From Roseobacter sp. GAI101 (GTDB lineage: Bacteria; Pseudomonadota; Alphaproteobacteria; Rhodobacterales; Rhodobacteraceae), in assembly GCF_000156335.1 (NCBI RefSeq), contig NZ_DS999213.1:1547812-1611811 (forward strand): a stretch of DNA of 64,000 nucleotides, in the 5' to 3' direction. The notes beneath the pieces were generated by a model. It ran no database searches and was not told where the DNA came from. It saw only the letters and a program-made list of their open reading frames with translations. Shown here one piece after another: positions 9,189 to 18,324 of this stretch; within the stretch, counting starts at the first letter, position 1; each line of letters opens with the position of its first letter. A program made the position numbers and the translations under genes.

Positions 9189-11183
9189 ATGAACACATCT
9201 TCAAACACCCCGCTCCCGCTGATCGAAGACCCTGATATGGGCATCACCATGTCCGATGGCTGCCGACTGTCCGCCCGCATTTGGCGGCCCGAAAACTCCG
9301 GCGATGTGCCGGTGCCCGTCATTCTGGAATACCTGCCCTACCGCAAGCGCGACGGGACCACGGCACGCGATGCGCTGACCCATCCGTGGTTCGCTGAACG
9401 CGGCTATGCCTGCGTGCGCGTCGACATGCGCGGAAATGGCGACAGTCAGGGGCTGATGGAGGACGAATATACCCCGCTTGAGCAATCCGATTGCATCGAG
9501 GTGATCAACTGGCTGGCCCAGCAGGACTGGTGCAACGGCAACGTCGGCATGATGGGGATCAGCTGGGGCGGCTTCAACGGCTTGCAGGTCGCAGCACATG
9601 GGCCTGAACCGTTGAAGGCGGTGATTACCCTGTGTTCCACCGTGGACCGGTTCGCCGATGACATCCATTACAAGGGTGGCTGCCTGTTGAACGAAAATCT
9701 GGGCTGGGGGGCGACGATGTGGGCCTATTCCAGCCGCGCGCCCGATCCCGCTTTGCGAGAGGACTGGCGCGAGATGTGGCTGGAGCGGCTCGAGGCCGAA
9801 CCATTCCTGCCATCGCTCTGGCTGCGACACCAGTCGCGCGATGCCTATTGGCAGCAAGGGTCGGTGATCGAGGATTATAGCGCGATCAAGGCCAAGGTGC
9901 TGGCCGTCGGCGGTTGGGGAGATGCCTATAAAAACGCCGTTCCGCAAATTGTCGAGGCATTGCCGGGGGCAAAAGGCATTGTCGGGCCCTGGGTGCATAA
10001 ATATCCGCATTTCGCCATTCCCGAACCGCGCATCGGCTTTTTGCAAGAGGCACTGCGCTGGTGGGACCGCTGGCTGAAAGACATCGACACCGGCGTTGAA
10101 GACGACCCGGATTACCGCGCCTATCTGATGGACGGCATGCGGCCCGCAACGTGGGTTCTGGAACGGCCCGGTCGCTGGATCGCCGAACCCACGGGGGCCA
10201 CCACACACCTGCCGGTCGAGACGCTGCACCTGACCGACGCCGGGCTTTTGCCGCAAACGGCATCGCTGGACGCCACCGTAGCATCGCCTGCCCATTGCGG
10301 CGCAAGCGCTGGCGAATACTGTGCGATCTGGCTGGGGCCTGAAATGCCCGGTGACCAGCGCCAGGACGACGCGTTGTCCACGACTTTTGATACCGGGCCG
10401 CTGACCGAAAACATGGATATCGTCGGCGCGCCACGCATCACCTTGAAGCTGTCTTGCGACAAACCCCAAGGCCAGATCGCGGTCCGGCTGAACCACGTCC
10501 ACCCCGACGGGTCCAGCGCCCGCATCACCTATGGTGTATTGAACCTGAGCCACCGCAACAGTGCCCAGAACCCTACGGCCATGGAGCCCGGCAAGACAGA
10601 AGAGATCAGCTTTGATCTGGATCACATCGCCTACCGCGTACCGGCGGGGCACAGTTTGCGGGTGTCAATTTCGACCGCCTATTGGCCGTTGATCTGGCCC
10701 ACACCGGAAACCGCGACGCTATCGCTTTCATCCGGTCAGATCGCCCTGCCCCAGCGGCCCACCACAGGGGGCGACGAATACACCTTTGCGCCGCCCACCG
10801 CAGCGGCCCCATGGGAAACGGAAACCCTGCGCCCCGAAAACCACATCCGGCGGCAGGAAATCGATATGGTGACAGGTAACGTGTCGCTGGTGATCGAAGA
10901 TGATTTCGGCAAGGTAAAAGATAGCGACCACGGCCTGATCAACGGATCAATCGCGCGCGAACGCTGGACGATAAACCCCGACGATCCACTAAGCGCCACG
11001 GGCGTGTGTCACTGGACCGAAGAACTCGAGCGCGACGGCATCAGCCTGCGCACGGAGACTCATTCGAAAATGTGGTCGGATGCGACCACATTCTACCTGA
11101 CCGCCCGGCTGGAGGCCTATGAAAACGGTGCATTGATTTACGAACGCGACGTCGAGGATGGCATTCCACGACACTTCATGTAA
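9189..11183 (+). CDS. CocE/NonD family (peptidase S15) hydrolase
   Basis: Serine hydrolase of the X-Pro dipeptidyl-peptidase/cocaine esterase family, 664 residues. The N-terminal alpha/beta-hydrolase domain carries the nucleophile elbow GISWGG (Ser125). The RVDMRGNGDSQG strand-loop (78-88) and the HPWFAERGY cap entry are family hallmarks, and the C-terminal half is the expected jelly-roll (about 370-640). No signal peptide, so it should act in the cytoplasm on imported esters, amides or peptides. It lies just upstream of a family 5 solute ABC transporter, which may deliver its substrate. Family is certain, substrate is not. Confidence 0.85.
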   Translation: MNTSSNTPLPLIEDPDMGITMSDGCRLSARIWRPENSGDVPVPVILEYLPYRKRDGTTARDALTHPWFAERGYACVRVDMRGNGDSQGLMEDEYTPLEQSDCIEVINWLAQQDWCNGNVGMMGISWGGFNGLQVAAHGPEPLKAVITLCSTVDRFADDIHYKGGCLLNENLGWGATMWAYSSRAPDPALREDWREMWLERLEAEPFLPSLWLRHQSRDAYWQQGSVIEDYSAIKAKVLAVGGWGDAYKNAVPQIVEALPGAKGIVGPWVHKYPHFAIPEPRIGFLQEALRWWDRWLKDIDTGVEDDPDYRAYLMDGMRPATWVLERPGRWIAEPTGATTHLPVETLHLTDAGLLPQTASLDATVASPAHCGASAGEYCAIWLGPEMPGDQRQDDALSTTFDTGPLTENMDIVGAPRITLKLSCDKPQGQIAVRLNHVHPDGSSARITYGVLNLSHRNSAQNPTAMEPGKTEEISFDLDHIAYRVPAGHSLRVSISTAYWPLIWPTPETATLSLSSGQIALPQRPTTGGDEYTFAPPTAAAPWETETLRPENHIRRQEIDMVTGNVSLVIEDDFGKVKDSDHGLINGSIARERWTINPDDPLSATGVCHWTEELERDGISLRTETHSKMWSDATTFYLTARLEAYENGALIYERDVEDGIPRHFM

Positions 11184-11219
11184 TAAAACCGACGCAATCA
11201 CCGAGCTATTAAGTCTTGC

Positions 11220-11249
11220 GACACAAACGGAAATGCTTAACGTTGTGTC
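11220..11249 (+). other. Imperfect hairpin in ABC-operon leader
   Basis: GACACAAACG at 11220-11229 pairs with CGTTGTGTC at 11241-11249 with one bulged A. A second stem, CCACG/CGTGG, follows at 11265-11283. Both lie between the hydrolase stop and the binding-protein start. Neither has a U-run, so they are more likely leader or intercistronic structures than terminators. Confidence 0.3.
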
Positions 11250-11316
11250 ATCAGTCAATAAAAACCACGGCGCAAAGTCGTGGATAAATCACGCACCAAT
11301 CAGGGAGACACGATCA

Positions 11317-12921
11317 ATGGATGATCAACTAAAACACATGACAGGCCAAGTAGCCAAAGGTACAATGACGCGCCGCGAATTCGTTGGCCGCGCTGCTGCC
11401 TTGGGTGTTACGGCTGCCGTCGCCAACTCGATGCTGGCCAACAATGCCCAGGCTGCCGCGCACGAGGCTCCGATTCGCGGTGGCTCTCTCAAGATCGGGT
11501 CGTCGGGCGGTGAATCCACCAATACGCTTGATCCGGCCCTGACCGCATCCGAAGTGCCACTGGACAACCTGCGCCACCTGTATGAAACGCTGGTCGAAGT
11601 CGACCCCAGCGGCTCTGTCGAACCCCGCATGGCCGAAAGCTATGAAGCGTCCGCAGACGCGAAGACATGGGCGTTCAAGATCCGCAAGGGCATCCAGTTC
11701 CACAATGGCAAGGACATGACCCCCGAAGACGTGCTGATGACCATGCAGCGCCACTCGGATGAAAACAGCCAGTCGGGTGCCTTGGGCATCATGCGCGGCA
11801 TTTCAGACATGAAGGTCGATGGCGACAACTTCATCGTCGAACTCGAAGTCGGCAACGCTGACCTTCCCTATCTGATGGCCGACTACCACCTGATGATCCA
11901 GCCCGGCGGCGGCATCGACAATCCCGGTGCGGGTATCGGTACGGGCCCCTACACGCTTGAAGTCGACGAACCCGGCGTGCGCCACGGCTTTACCCGCAAC
12001 GAAAACTACTGGGATGCCGACAACCGCGGCTTTACCGACTATAACGAAGTGCTGGTTCTGAACGACGCAACTGCGCGTACCGCAGCGTTGCAATCGGGTC
12101 AGGTCAACATGATCAACCGCGTCGACCCCAAGGTTGCGGCCCTGCTGGACCGTGCGCCGAACCTGAGCGTTAAATCCGTTTCCGGTCGTGGCCACTATGT
12201 GTTCATCGCCCACATCGACACGGCACCGTTTGACAACAACGACCTGCGTCTGGCGCTGAAATATGCGATCAACCGCGAAGAGATGGTCGACAAGATCCTG
12301 CGCGGCTACGGTTCCATCGGGAACGACATGCCGATCAACGGATCCTATCCGCTGTTTGACGAATCCATTCCGCAGCGCGAGCATTCCATCGAGATGGCGA
12401 AAGAACATTACGCCAAATCCGGTCACGATGGCAGCCCGATCATCCTGCGCGTCGCCGATGGTGCCTTCCCCGGTGCCGTGGATGCCGCGTCGCTGTTCCT
12501 CGAATCCGCCAAAGCCGCTGGTATCCCGCTGGAAATCAAGCGCGAGCCTAACGATGGCTACTGGTCCGAAGTCTGGAACAAGCAGCCGTTCTGTGCCTCT
12601 TACTGGGGTGGCCGTCCGGTGCAGGACCAGATGTATTCGACAGCCTATCTGTCGACCGCAGACTGGAACGACACCCGTTGGAAGCGCCCTGAATTCGACG
12701 CGATGCTGCTTGAGGCACGTGCCGAACTGGACGAAGCCAAGCGCAAGGAAATCTACTCCAAGATGGGCATGATGATCCGCGACGAAGGCGGCTTGATCCT
12801 GCCGATGTTCAACGACTTCGTCGATGGTGTCGCCAATAACGTCGGTGGCTGGATCGAAGACCCGAATGCGGAGCTGATGAACAACAAAGCGCCGATCAAA
12901 TGCTGGGTCAAAGACGCGTAA
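11317..12921 (+). CDS. ABC transporter substrate-binding protein, family 5 (DppA/OppA type)
   Basis: Periplasmic solute receptor for a dipeptide/oligopeptide/nickel-type importer. The start is ATG 11317 behind GGGAGA (11303-11308), giving 534 residues; a longer frame upstream overlaps the preceding gene and is not needed. A twin-arginine signal (TRREFVG at about 18-24, then an Ala-rich h-region to NAQAA) indicates Tat export, common for this family in Rhodobacteraceae. The mature part shows typical family 5 landmarks: LYETLVEVDPSG, WAFKIRKGIQFHNGK, INREEMVDKILRG. First gene of the binding protein-permease-permease-ATPase operon. The ligand cannot be read from sequence. Confidence 0.9.
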   Translation: MDDQLKHMTGQVAKGTMTRREFVGRAAALGVTAAVANSMLANNAQAAAHEAPIRGGSLKIGSSGGESTNTLDPALTASEVPLDNLRHLYETLVEVDPSGSVEPRMAESYEASADAKTWAFKIRKGIQFHNGKDMTPEDVLMTMQRHSDENSQSGALGIMRGISDMKVDGDNFIVELEVGNADLPYLMADYHLMIQPGGGIDNPGAGIGTGPYTLEVDEPGVRHGFTRNENYWDADNRGFTDYNEVLVLNDATARTAALQSGQVNMINRVDPKVAALLDRAPNLSVKSVSGRGHYVFIAHIDTAPFDNNDLRLALKYAINREEMVDKILRGYGSIGNDMPINGSYPLFDESIPQREHSIEMAKEHYAKSGHDGSPIILRVADGAFPGAVDAASLFLESAKAAGIPLEIKREPNDGYWSEVWNKQPFCASYWGGRPVQDQMYSTAYLSTADWNDTRWKRPEFDAMLLEARAELDEAKRKEIYSKMGMMIRDEGGLILPMFNDFVDGVANNVGGWIEDPNAELMNNKAPIKCWVKDA

Positions 12922-12932
12922 GGGTACCATAG

Positions 12933-13889
12933 ATGCACCCGATATTGAAACTGATCGCCCAACGCTTAGCGTTGGGCCTTCTTCTCCTTTTTGCCGCATC
13001 GATCCTGATCTTCGTCGGCACGTCGATTTTGCCCGGTGACGTGGCACAATCCATATTAGGCCAGTCCGCCACGCCCGAAGCGTTGGCGAACATGCGCCGC
13101 GAACTTGGACTGAACGATCCCGCCATCACCCGCTATTTCTCATGGCTGGGCGGCGTGTTGCAGGGCGATCTGGGCACTGCCCTGACCAATGGCCGCGACA
13201 TCGCGGAAAGCCTTGGCGGGCGTCTGAAAAACACACTTTTCCTTGCCTTCTGGGCAGCCGCAATTTCGGTCCCGTTGGCGATCTTCCTGGGGCTTCTGGC
13301 AGTACGTTACAAAGACCGCTGGCCTGACAAGCTGATCTCGGCTGTGACGCTGACCACGATATCCATCCCCGAATTCATGATCGGCTACGTGTTGGTCTAT
13401 TGGGTCGCGATCAAGTGGCGCATGTTTCCGTCAGTGTCGATCATCAACGACAGCATGACCCTTGGGGCCAAGCTGAACGCGATTGCCATTCCCGTCATGG
13501 TGCTGACGCTTGTGGTGCTGGCGCATATGATGCGCATGACCCGCGCCGCGATCCTGAACGTGATGCAATCAGCTTACATTGAGACGGCCGAACTGAAAGG
13601 TCTCGGCATGCTCAAGATCATTCGCACACATGCCTTCCCGAACGCCATCGCGCCCATCGTCAACGTGGTGATGCTGAACCTTGCCTATCTGGTGGTCGGC
13701 GTCGTCGTGGTCGAGGTCGTGTTCGCCTATCCCGGCATGGGTCAGTATCTGGTCGACCATGTCAGCAAACGTGACGTGCCTGTGGTACAGGCTTGCGGCC
13801 TGATCTTTGCCGCCGTCTATATCGGCCTGAACCTGATTGCGGACATCGTGTCGATCCTTGCCAATCCAAGGTTGAGGCATCCCAAATGA
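12933..13889 (+). CDS. ABC transporter permease, DppB type
   Basis: Inner-membrane permease of the family 5 importer, 318 residues. There is an N-terminal membrane helix (about 8-30), a periplasmic loop with the DppB-typical stretches GDVAQSILGQ and ALANMRRELGL, then five further helices. The cytoplasmic EAA loop reads YIETAELKGLG, followed by HAFPNAIAPIV. The start lies 11 nt after the binding-protein stop. The C-terminal half matches the family DIVSILANPRLR ending. Confidence 0.92.
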   Translation: MHPILKLIAQRLALGLLLLFAASILIFVGTSILPGDVAQSILGQSATPEALANMRRELGLNDPAITRYFSWLGGVLQGDLGTALTNGRDIAESLGGRLKNTLFLAFWAAAISVPLAIFLGLLAVRYKDRWPDKLISAVTLTTISIPEFMIGYVLVYWVAIKWRMFPSVSIINDSMTLGAKLNAIAIPVMVLTLVVLAHMMRMTRAAILNVMQSAYIETAELKGLGMLKIIRTHAFPNAIAPIVNVVMLNLAYLVVGVVVVEVVFAYPGMGQYLVDHVSKRDVPVVQACGLIFAAVYIGLNLIADIVSILANPRLRHPK

Positions 13890-13961
13890 GGTCAGCGTAT
13901 TTCCCCCCGAAGAAATGCGCTGCGCGCGACCAAGCATCCTTTTGCGAAAAAGACGCTGACC
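13890..13961. repeat. Inverted repeat between two permease genes
   Basis: The 133-nt spacer between the permease genes carries GGTCAGCGT at 13890-13898, directly after the first stop codon, and its exact complement ACGCTGACC at 13953-13961. Reading inward the match extends to 12 of 13 bases. The loop is about 54 nt. It could be an intercistronic fold or a decayed inserted element. A spacer this long is unusual between dppB- and dppC-type genes. Confidence 0.4.
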
Positions 13962-14022
13962 GACGCCCGGTCGCCGTATCGCCACTCAGTCCCAAAACCC
14001 TGCCATCGAAAGGGTTTCGCCC

Positions 14023-14838
14023 ATGAAAAACATTCCCATCTCTGCCATGATCGGCCTGTTCTTTACCGGCATTTACTTCCTCATGGCCGTCTTCGCACCG
14101 TGGATTGCACCTTATGGCATGGCCGAAGTCGTCGGCGACGTCTGGGAGCCGTCCTCAAGTGAGTTCCTTCTGGGTACTGACAGCATTGGCCGCGACCTGC
14201 TGAGCCGCATGATCTATGGCGGGCAAACCACGATATTCATCGCCACAGCGGCCACGATCCTCAGCTTCACGCTGGGGTCCGTCATGGGGTTTTTCGCTGC
14301 GGTTTCAGGCGGCTGGGTGGATCAGGCGCTGTCGCGTTTCGTCGATCTGATCATGTCGATCCCGTCCCTGATCTTTGCACTGGTCGTCTTGTCGGTCATG
14401 CCGACGACTGTGCCGATCCTGATCATCCTGATGGGCCTGCTGGACAGCACCCGCGTGTTCCGTCTGGCGCGCGCTGTCGCGGTGGACATCACCGTGATGG
14501 ATTATGTCGAAGCCGCCCGCCTGCGTGGCGAGAAGATCGGCTGGATCATCTTTCGCGAAACCCTGCCCAATGCGCTGTCCCCACTGGTGGCTGAAATGGG
14601 CCTGCGGTTTATCTTTGCGGTGCTGTTCGTCTCGACCCTGTCGTTCCTTGGACTGGGCGTGCAACCGCCACAGGCCGACTGGGGTGGCATCGTGAAAGAG
14701 AACAAGGAAGGCATCAACTACGGCATCCAGGCGGCGCTCTATCCCGCCTATGCAATCGCGACGCTTTGCATCTCGATCAACCTTGTTGCGGACTGGATCC
14801 TGAACCGCACCACATCGCTGAAAGGGGGCCGGGGATGA
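14023..14838 (+). CDS. ABC transporter permease, DppC type
   Basis: Second membrane subunit of the importer, 271 residues. Characteristic DppC features are the first helix followed by APWIAPYG, the periplasmic LLGTDSIGRDLLSRMIYGG motif (split across about residues 46-66), and the EAA loop DYVEAARLRGE followed by RETLPNALSPLVAE. The usual longer N-terminal tail is absent, so it starts almost at helix 1. No in-frame ATG lies between the start and an upstream TGA at 13957. Its stop overlaps the ATPase start by 4 nt. Confidence 0.9.
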   Translation: MKNIPISAMIGLFFTGIYFLMAVFAPWIAPYGMAEVVGDVWEPSSSEFLLGTDSIGRDLLSRMIYGGQTTIFIATAATILSFTLGSVMGFFAAVSGGWVDQALSRFVDLIMSIPSLIFALVVLSVMPTTVPILIILMGLLDSTRVFRLARAVAVDITVMDYVEAARLRGEKIGWIIFRETLPNALSPLVAEMGLRFIFAVLFVSTLSFLGLGVQPPQADWGGIVKENKEGINYGIQAALYPAYAIATLCISINLVADWILNRTTSLKGGRG

Positions 14839-16472
14839 CCGAACCATTGCTTAAGGTACGCGGGCTGAAAATCGGCGCGACGGCCTATCCGCCCGGTGAA
14901 AAGCCCGTTGCGATCAAGATCGTACATGGCGTGGATTTTGATCTGGAGGCCGGCAAGGTGCTGGGCCTGATCGGTGAATCCGGTGCCGGCAAATCCACCA
15001 TCGGTTTGGCGGCCATGGCCTACGGCCGTGGCGGTGTTGAAATCACCGGCGGTGAAGTCTGGGTCAACGGGCGTGATATCCTCAAGGAAAACCTGCGCAA
15101 CCTGCGCCGTCTGCGCGGGGCCGAGGTCACCTATGTCTCGCAATCCGCTGCGGCGTCGTTCAACCCCGCCAAAAAGATCATGGAGCAGGTGACCGAAGCG
15201 GCCATTTTCCAGAATAAGTTCACCAAGGCCGAGGCCGAAGCCCGCGCGGTTGACCTGTTTCGCAAACTGGGCCTGCCCAACCCCGAAACCATCGGCAACC
15301 GCTATCCGCATCAGGTGTCCGGTGGTCAGCTGCAACGCTGCATGACGGCGCTGGCCCTGTGCCCGGAACCCGATCTGGTGGTGTTTGACGAACCGACCAC
15401 CGCGCTGGACGTGACCACGCAGATCGACGTGCTTGCCGCGATCAAGGAAGCGATTGCAGCAACAGGTGTGGCCGCACTTTATATCACCCACGATTTGGCT
15501 GTCGTCGCACAGGTCAGCGACCACATCATGGTGCTGCAACAAGGCGACATGGTGGAATACGGCACCGTCGACCAGATCATCAACAACCCGCAAGAGGAAT
15601 ACACACAGGCGCTGGTGTCCGTCCGGTCGATCCGCCACGAGGAAAAGACCCCGTCCGACAATCCCGTGCTGCGGGTGGAAAACGTGACCGCCCGCTACAA
15701 GGGCACCAATTTCGACGTGCTGAAAAACATCAATGTCGACATCCATCCCGGCCAGACCTTGGCGGTGGTCGGTGAATCCGGTTCCGGCAAATCGACGCTG
15801 GCCCGCGTGATCACCGGCCTGCTGCCCCCCAGTGACGGCCAGATCACCTTTGACGGACGGACGTTGAACCCCGAACTGGCAACCCGGCCCATCGAGGACC
15901 TGCGTGAAATGCAGATGATCTATCAAATGGCCGACACCGCGATGAATCCGCGCCAGACGGTGGGCACCATCATCGGTCGGCCGTTGGAGTTCTATTTCGG
16001 GCTGAAAGGCAAAGCCAAGCAGCAGCGCATTCAGGAATTGCTGGACGAAATCGAATTGGGACAAGGATTTCAGGACCGCTATCCGGCAGAGCTTTCGGGC
16101 GGTCAGAAACAACGTGTCTGCATTGCGCGCGCCCTTGCGGCCAAGCCCAAGCTGATCATCTGCGACGAGGTCACCTCGGCGCTAGATCCCCTGGTGGCAG
16201 ATGGCATTCTCAAGCTGTTGCTGAACCTGCAAAAGATCGAGGATGTCGCCTATCTGTTCATCACCCACGATCTGGCGACGGTGCGGGCCATCGCCGATAG
16301 CATCGCCGTGATGTATCAAGGCAAAGTCGTGCGCTACGGGCCGAAAAGTGAGGTCCTGTCGCCACCGTTCGATGCCTACACCGACTTGCTGCTCAGCTCT
16401 GTTCCGGAAATGAAAATCGGCTGGCTTGAAGAAACCATCGAAAACCGCCGTATGGAAAGCGCCGGGAATTAG
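14835..16472 (+). CDS. Fused double ABC ATPase (DppD-DppF type)
   Basis: Energising subunit of the importer, with both nucleotide-binding domains in one 545-residue chain. Domain 1 has Walker A GESGAGKST (47-55), signature SGGQLQR and Walker B LVVFDEPT. Domain 2 has Walker A GESGSGKST (about 312-320), signature SGGQKQR and IICDEVTS. The ATG at 14835 forms an ATGA overlap with the permease stop; a longer frame begins inside the permease gene and is rejected. In domain 2, MIYQMADTAMNP replaces the more usual FQDP Q-loop wording (QM rather than QD). Confidence 0.93.
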   Translation: MTEPLLKVRGLKIGATAYPPGEKPVAIKIVHGVDFDLEAGKVLGLIGESGAGKSTIGLAAMAYGRGGVEITGGEVWVNGRDILKENLRNLRRLRGAEVTYVSQSAAASFNPAKKIMEQVTEAAIFQNKFTKAEAEARAVDLFRKLGLPNPETIGNRYPHQVSGGQLQRCMTALALCPEPDLVVFDEPTTALDVTTQIDVLAAIKEAIAATGVAALYITHDLAVVAQVSDHIMVLQQGDMVEYGTVDQIINNPQEEYTQALVSVRSIRHEEKTPSDNPVLRVENVTARYKGTNFDVLKNINVDIHPGQTLAVVGESGSGKSTLARVITGLLPPSDGQITFDGRTLNPELATRPIEDLREMQMIYQMADTAMNPRQTVGTIIGRPLEFYFGLKGKAKQQRIQELLDEIELGQGFQDRYPAELSGGQKQRVCIARALAAKPKLIICDEVTSALDPLVADGILKLLLNLQKIEDVAYLFITHDLATVRAIADSIAVMYQGKVVRYGPKSEVLSPPFDAYTDLLLSSVPEMKIGWLEETIENRRMESAGN

Positions 16473-16477
16473 GGACA

Positions 16478-16522
16478 CCGGATTTTTCGAAAGATCCGGA
16501 CCGGAAAATTCGACTTTTCCGG
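16478..16522 (+). other. Two tandem hairpins after the ABC operon ATPase
   Basis: Two adjacent near-perfect stems lie in the 77-nt gap before the phosphodiesterase-like gene. The first is 16478-16499 (arms CCGGATTTTTC and GAAAGATCCGG, 10 of 11 paired). The second is 16501-16522 (arms CCGGAAAATTC and GACTTTTCCGG, 10 of 11 paired). Both begin and end with CCGG. They could stabilise the upstream message or reduce transcription into the last gene. The first has internal T-runs but no terminal U-run. Confidence 0.45.
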
Positions 16523-16549
16523 CCAGCCCCGCAAATGTAGGACCAGAAC

Positions 16550-17386
16550 ATGGACAAGAAACTGCTGTTGATCATTCTCGACGGTGTGCCCTATCGCAAC
16601 TTCCGCCGTCTGTTCGGCAATCTTGAAGGTTGGGTCGACAGCGGCGATGCCCGTGTCTGGACACAGCGCGCCGTGCTGCCGTCAATCTCTGCCTCGTGCT
16701 ATGCCTCGATCCATACCGGCGTGGCCCCCGCCGAACATGGCTGCACCGGCAACGGCAACGTCTTTCGGCTGAAGCACAAGGATGTGTTTTCGCAGGTTCG
16801 CGAAGCGCAGGGTATCACGGGGGCCGTGGCGCATTCATTCTGGTCCGAATTCTTCAACCGCCACCCCTTCGATTATGTTCGCGACATCGAATATGACGAA
16901 CCCGACAGCGACACGATCAACCACGGGCGTTTCCACACGATGACGGGATATGGCCTGATCAACCAGATGACCCCGTCGGACGCGGATCTGTTCGGCACGC
17001 TGACCAATCTGGCGGGCCGTTTCGGGTTGAACTACGGCATGCTGCACACCTGCACGTTGGACAGCATGGGACACCGGTTTTTCCACGATTGCCAAGAGAT
17101 GGACCATGCATGCGCCGTCATGGACGAGATGCTGGCCCCTTTCATCCCCCGGTGGCGCGCGATGGGCTACGAGGTCATCGTGACTGCAGATCATGGGCAA
17201 GACGACCGTGGCCACCACGGCGGGCGCAGCGCGCTGCAACAGGAAACCGCGTTGTACTATTTCGGGGATGCCGATGGCCCGTCAGAGGATACGGTGATCG
17301 ATCAGTTGCAGCTTGCACCGACCATTCTTGGCCGGCTCGGGGCCCCGGTTGCCGACACCATGAAAGCGAAATCGTTCCTAAGCTAG
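16550..17386 (+). CDS. Alkaline phosphatase-superfamily / type I phosphodiesterase-nucleotide pyrophosphatase-like protein
   Basis: Predicted metal-dependent phosphodiesterase or phosphatase, 278 residues. The N-terminal LLLIILDGVPYRNF supplies the first metal Asp, LPSISASCYASIHTG holds the expected Ser/Thr nucleophile region (about 45-58), HTCTLDSMGHRF supplies Asp and His, and VTADHGQDDRGHHGG supplies the Asp-His metal pair. No signal peptide, so probably cytoplasmic. It follows the ABC operon on the same strand, suggesting the imported solute may contain a phosphodiester. Its TAG stop overlaps the convergent esterase stop within a CTAG palindrome. Superfamily confident, reaction unknown. 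Confidence 0.78.
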   Translation: MDKKLLLIILDGVPYRNFRRLFGNLEGWVDSGDARVWTQRAVLPSISASCYASIHTGVAPAEHGCTGNGNVFRLKHKDVFSQVREAQGITGAVAHSFWSEFFNRHPFDYVRDIEYDEPDSDTINHGRFHTMTGYGLINQMTPSDADLFGTLTNLAGRFGLNYGMLHTCTLDSMGHRFFHDCQEMDHACAVMDEMLAPFIPRWRAMGYEVIVTADHGQDDRGHHGGRSALQQETALYYFGDADGPSEDTVIDQLQLAPTILGRLGAPVADTMKAKSFLS

Positions 17387-18324
17387 GGGCGTGTCGCAGG
17401 CCATTCCCCAGCCCCCAAACGGCTGATCGCATCAACGACCCGATCAAAGAACGCAGCCGCCCTGCGTGACATCACGCGGGCGCGCAGACAGCCATGGACC
17501 AGCCCCGCCTCTTCGACCCAGACCGCCTGTCCGCAAGCGGCCAGAATGGCATCGCGGTAGGCTTCTCCGTCGCTGGACAATGGATCACATTCAGCCGTGA
17601 TCATGACGCTCGGCGGCAGTCCGGCGAAATCCGTATCTTGCAGCGGCGCGTATCGCGGATCATCCTTTGGCGGTTCCCCGCCGGAACGCACCTGCTGATA
17701 GAATTCCATATCCGCAACAGTCAGTTGGGGCGCATTGGCGTGACGAAGATAGCTGCCTTGCGTCCGATCGCCCCCAAGCCCCGGATAGATCAGCAGCTGC
17801 CCCTTGATGCGCCCGTCAACGCGGCCGCGGGCATGGTGAGCGACAGCGGCAGCCAGATTCCCCCCCGCGCTATCTCCGGCCAACACAATGTCACCTGAAT
17901 AGGTCTTGGCGATGTTTTCGAACGCGCTGTAGGCATCGTTGAAACAGCCGGGAAAAACGACTTCGGGTGCCAGCCCGTAATCGACGGAGATTACGCGGTA
18001 TCCGGTGCGTGCACAGATTTCGGCGCAGACGTCATCATGGCTTTCCAGACCACCGACAACGAACCCGCCCCCGTGATAATACACGACCGTCACATCCGAT
18101 GCGACGACCTCGTAACGCCGGCATGGGACGCCGCCAAATGGAGCGTCCCATGTCTGCACCCCGTCAGGGTGGGGTTGGTGAAAGGCAGCGCACATCTTGT
18201 TGTAGACCGCGCGCTGGTCTTCGATTGTCAGCCCGACGGCGTCCGGCGGATAGAATTCATCGGACCGTTTCATGTAGGCCCGGATTTCATCATCCAGCAG
18301 GACACCATAGTCGGGATCGCTCAT
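17383..18324 (-). CDS. Alpha/beta hydrolase, hormone-sensitive lipase family
   Basis: Carboxylesterase/lipase of 313 residues. It shows the HSL oxyanion motif HGGG (84-87) and nucleophile elbow GDSAGG (Ser152), with the acid in AECDPLSSDG and the catalytic His in LVHGCLR. No signal peptide. Its start overlaps the stop of the acyl-CoA ligase gene by 4 nt, so an ester hydrolase releasing an acid is coupled to a ligase that could activate it to the CoA thioester. Confidence 0.87.
   Translation of the reverse strand: MSDPDYGVLLDDEIRAYMKRSDEFYPPDAVGLTIEDQRAVYNKMCAAFHQPHPDGVQTWDAPFGGVPCRRYEVVASDVTVVYYHGGGFVVGGLESHDDVCAEICARTGYRVISVDYGLAPEVVFPGCFNDAYSAFENIAKTYSGDIVLAGDSAGGNLAAAVAHHARGRVDGRIKGQLLIYPGLGGDRTQGSYLRHANAPQLTVADMEFYQQVRSGGEPPKDDPRYAPLQDTDFAGLPPSVMITAECDPLSSDGEAYRDAILAACGQAVWVEEAGLVHGCLRARVMSRRAAAFFDRVVDAISRLGAGEWPATRP

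Noticed and set aside
9201..10652. A 483-codon open frame on the minus strand opposite the S15 hydrolase
   Set aside because: Shadow of a strongly supported gene; composition and lack of domains argue against coding.
13890..14022. A frameshifted N-terminal extension of the second permease in the spacer
   Set aside because: The in-frame upstream sequence reaches a TGA at 13957 and encodes no membrane or DppC-like sequence, and the protein is complete from its ATG.
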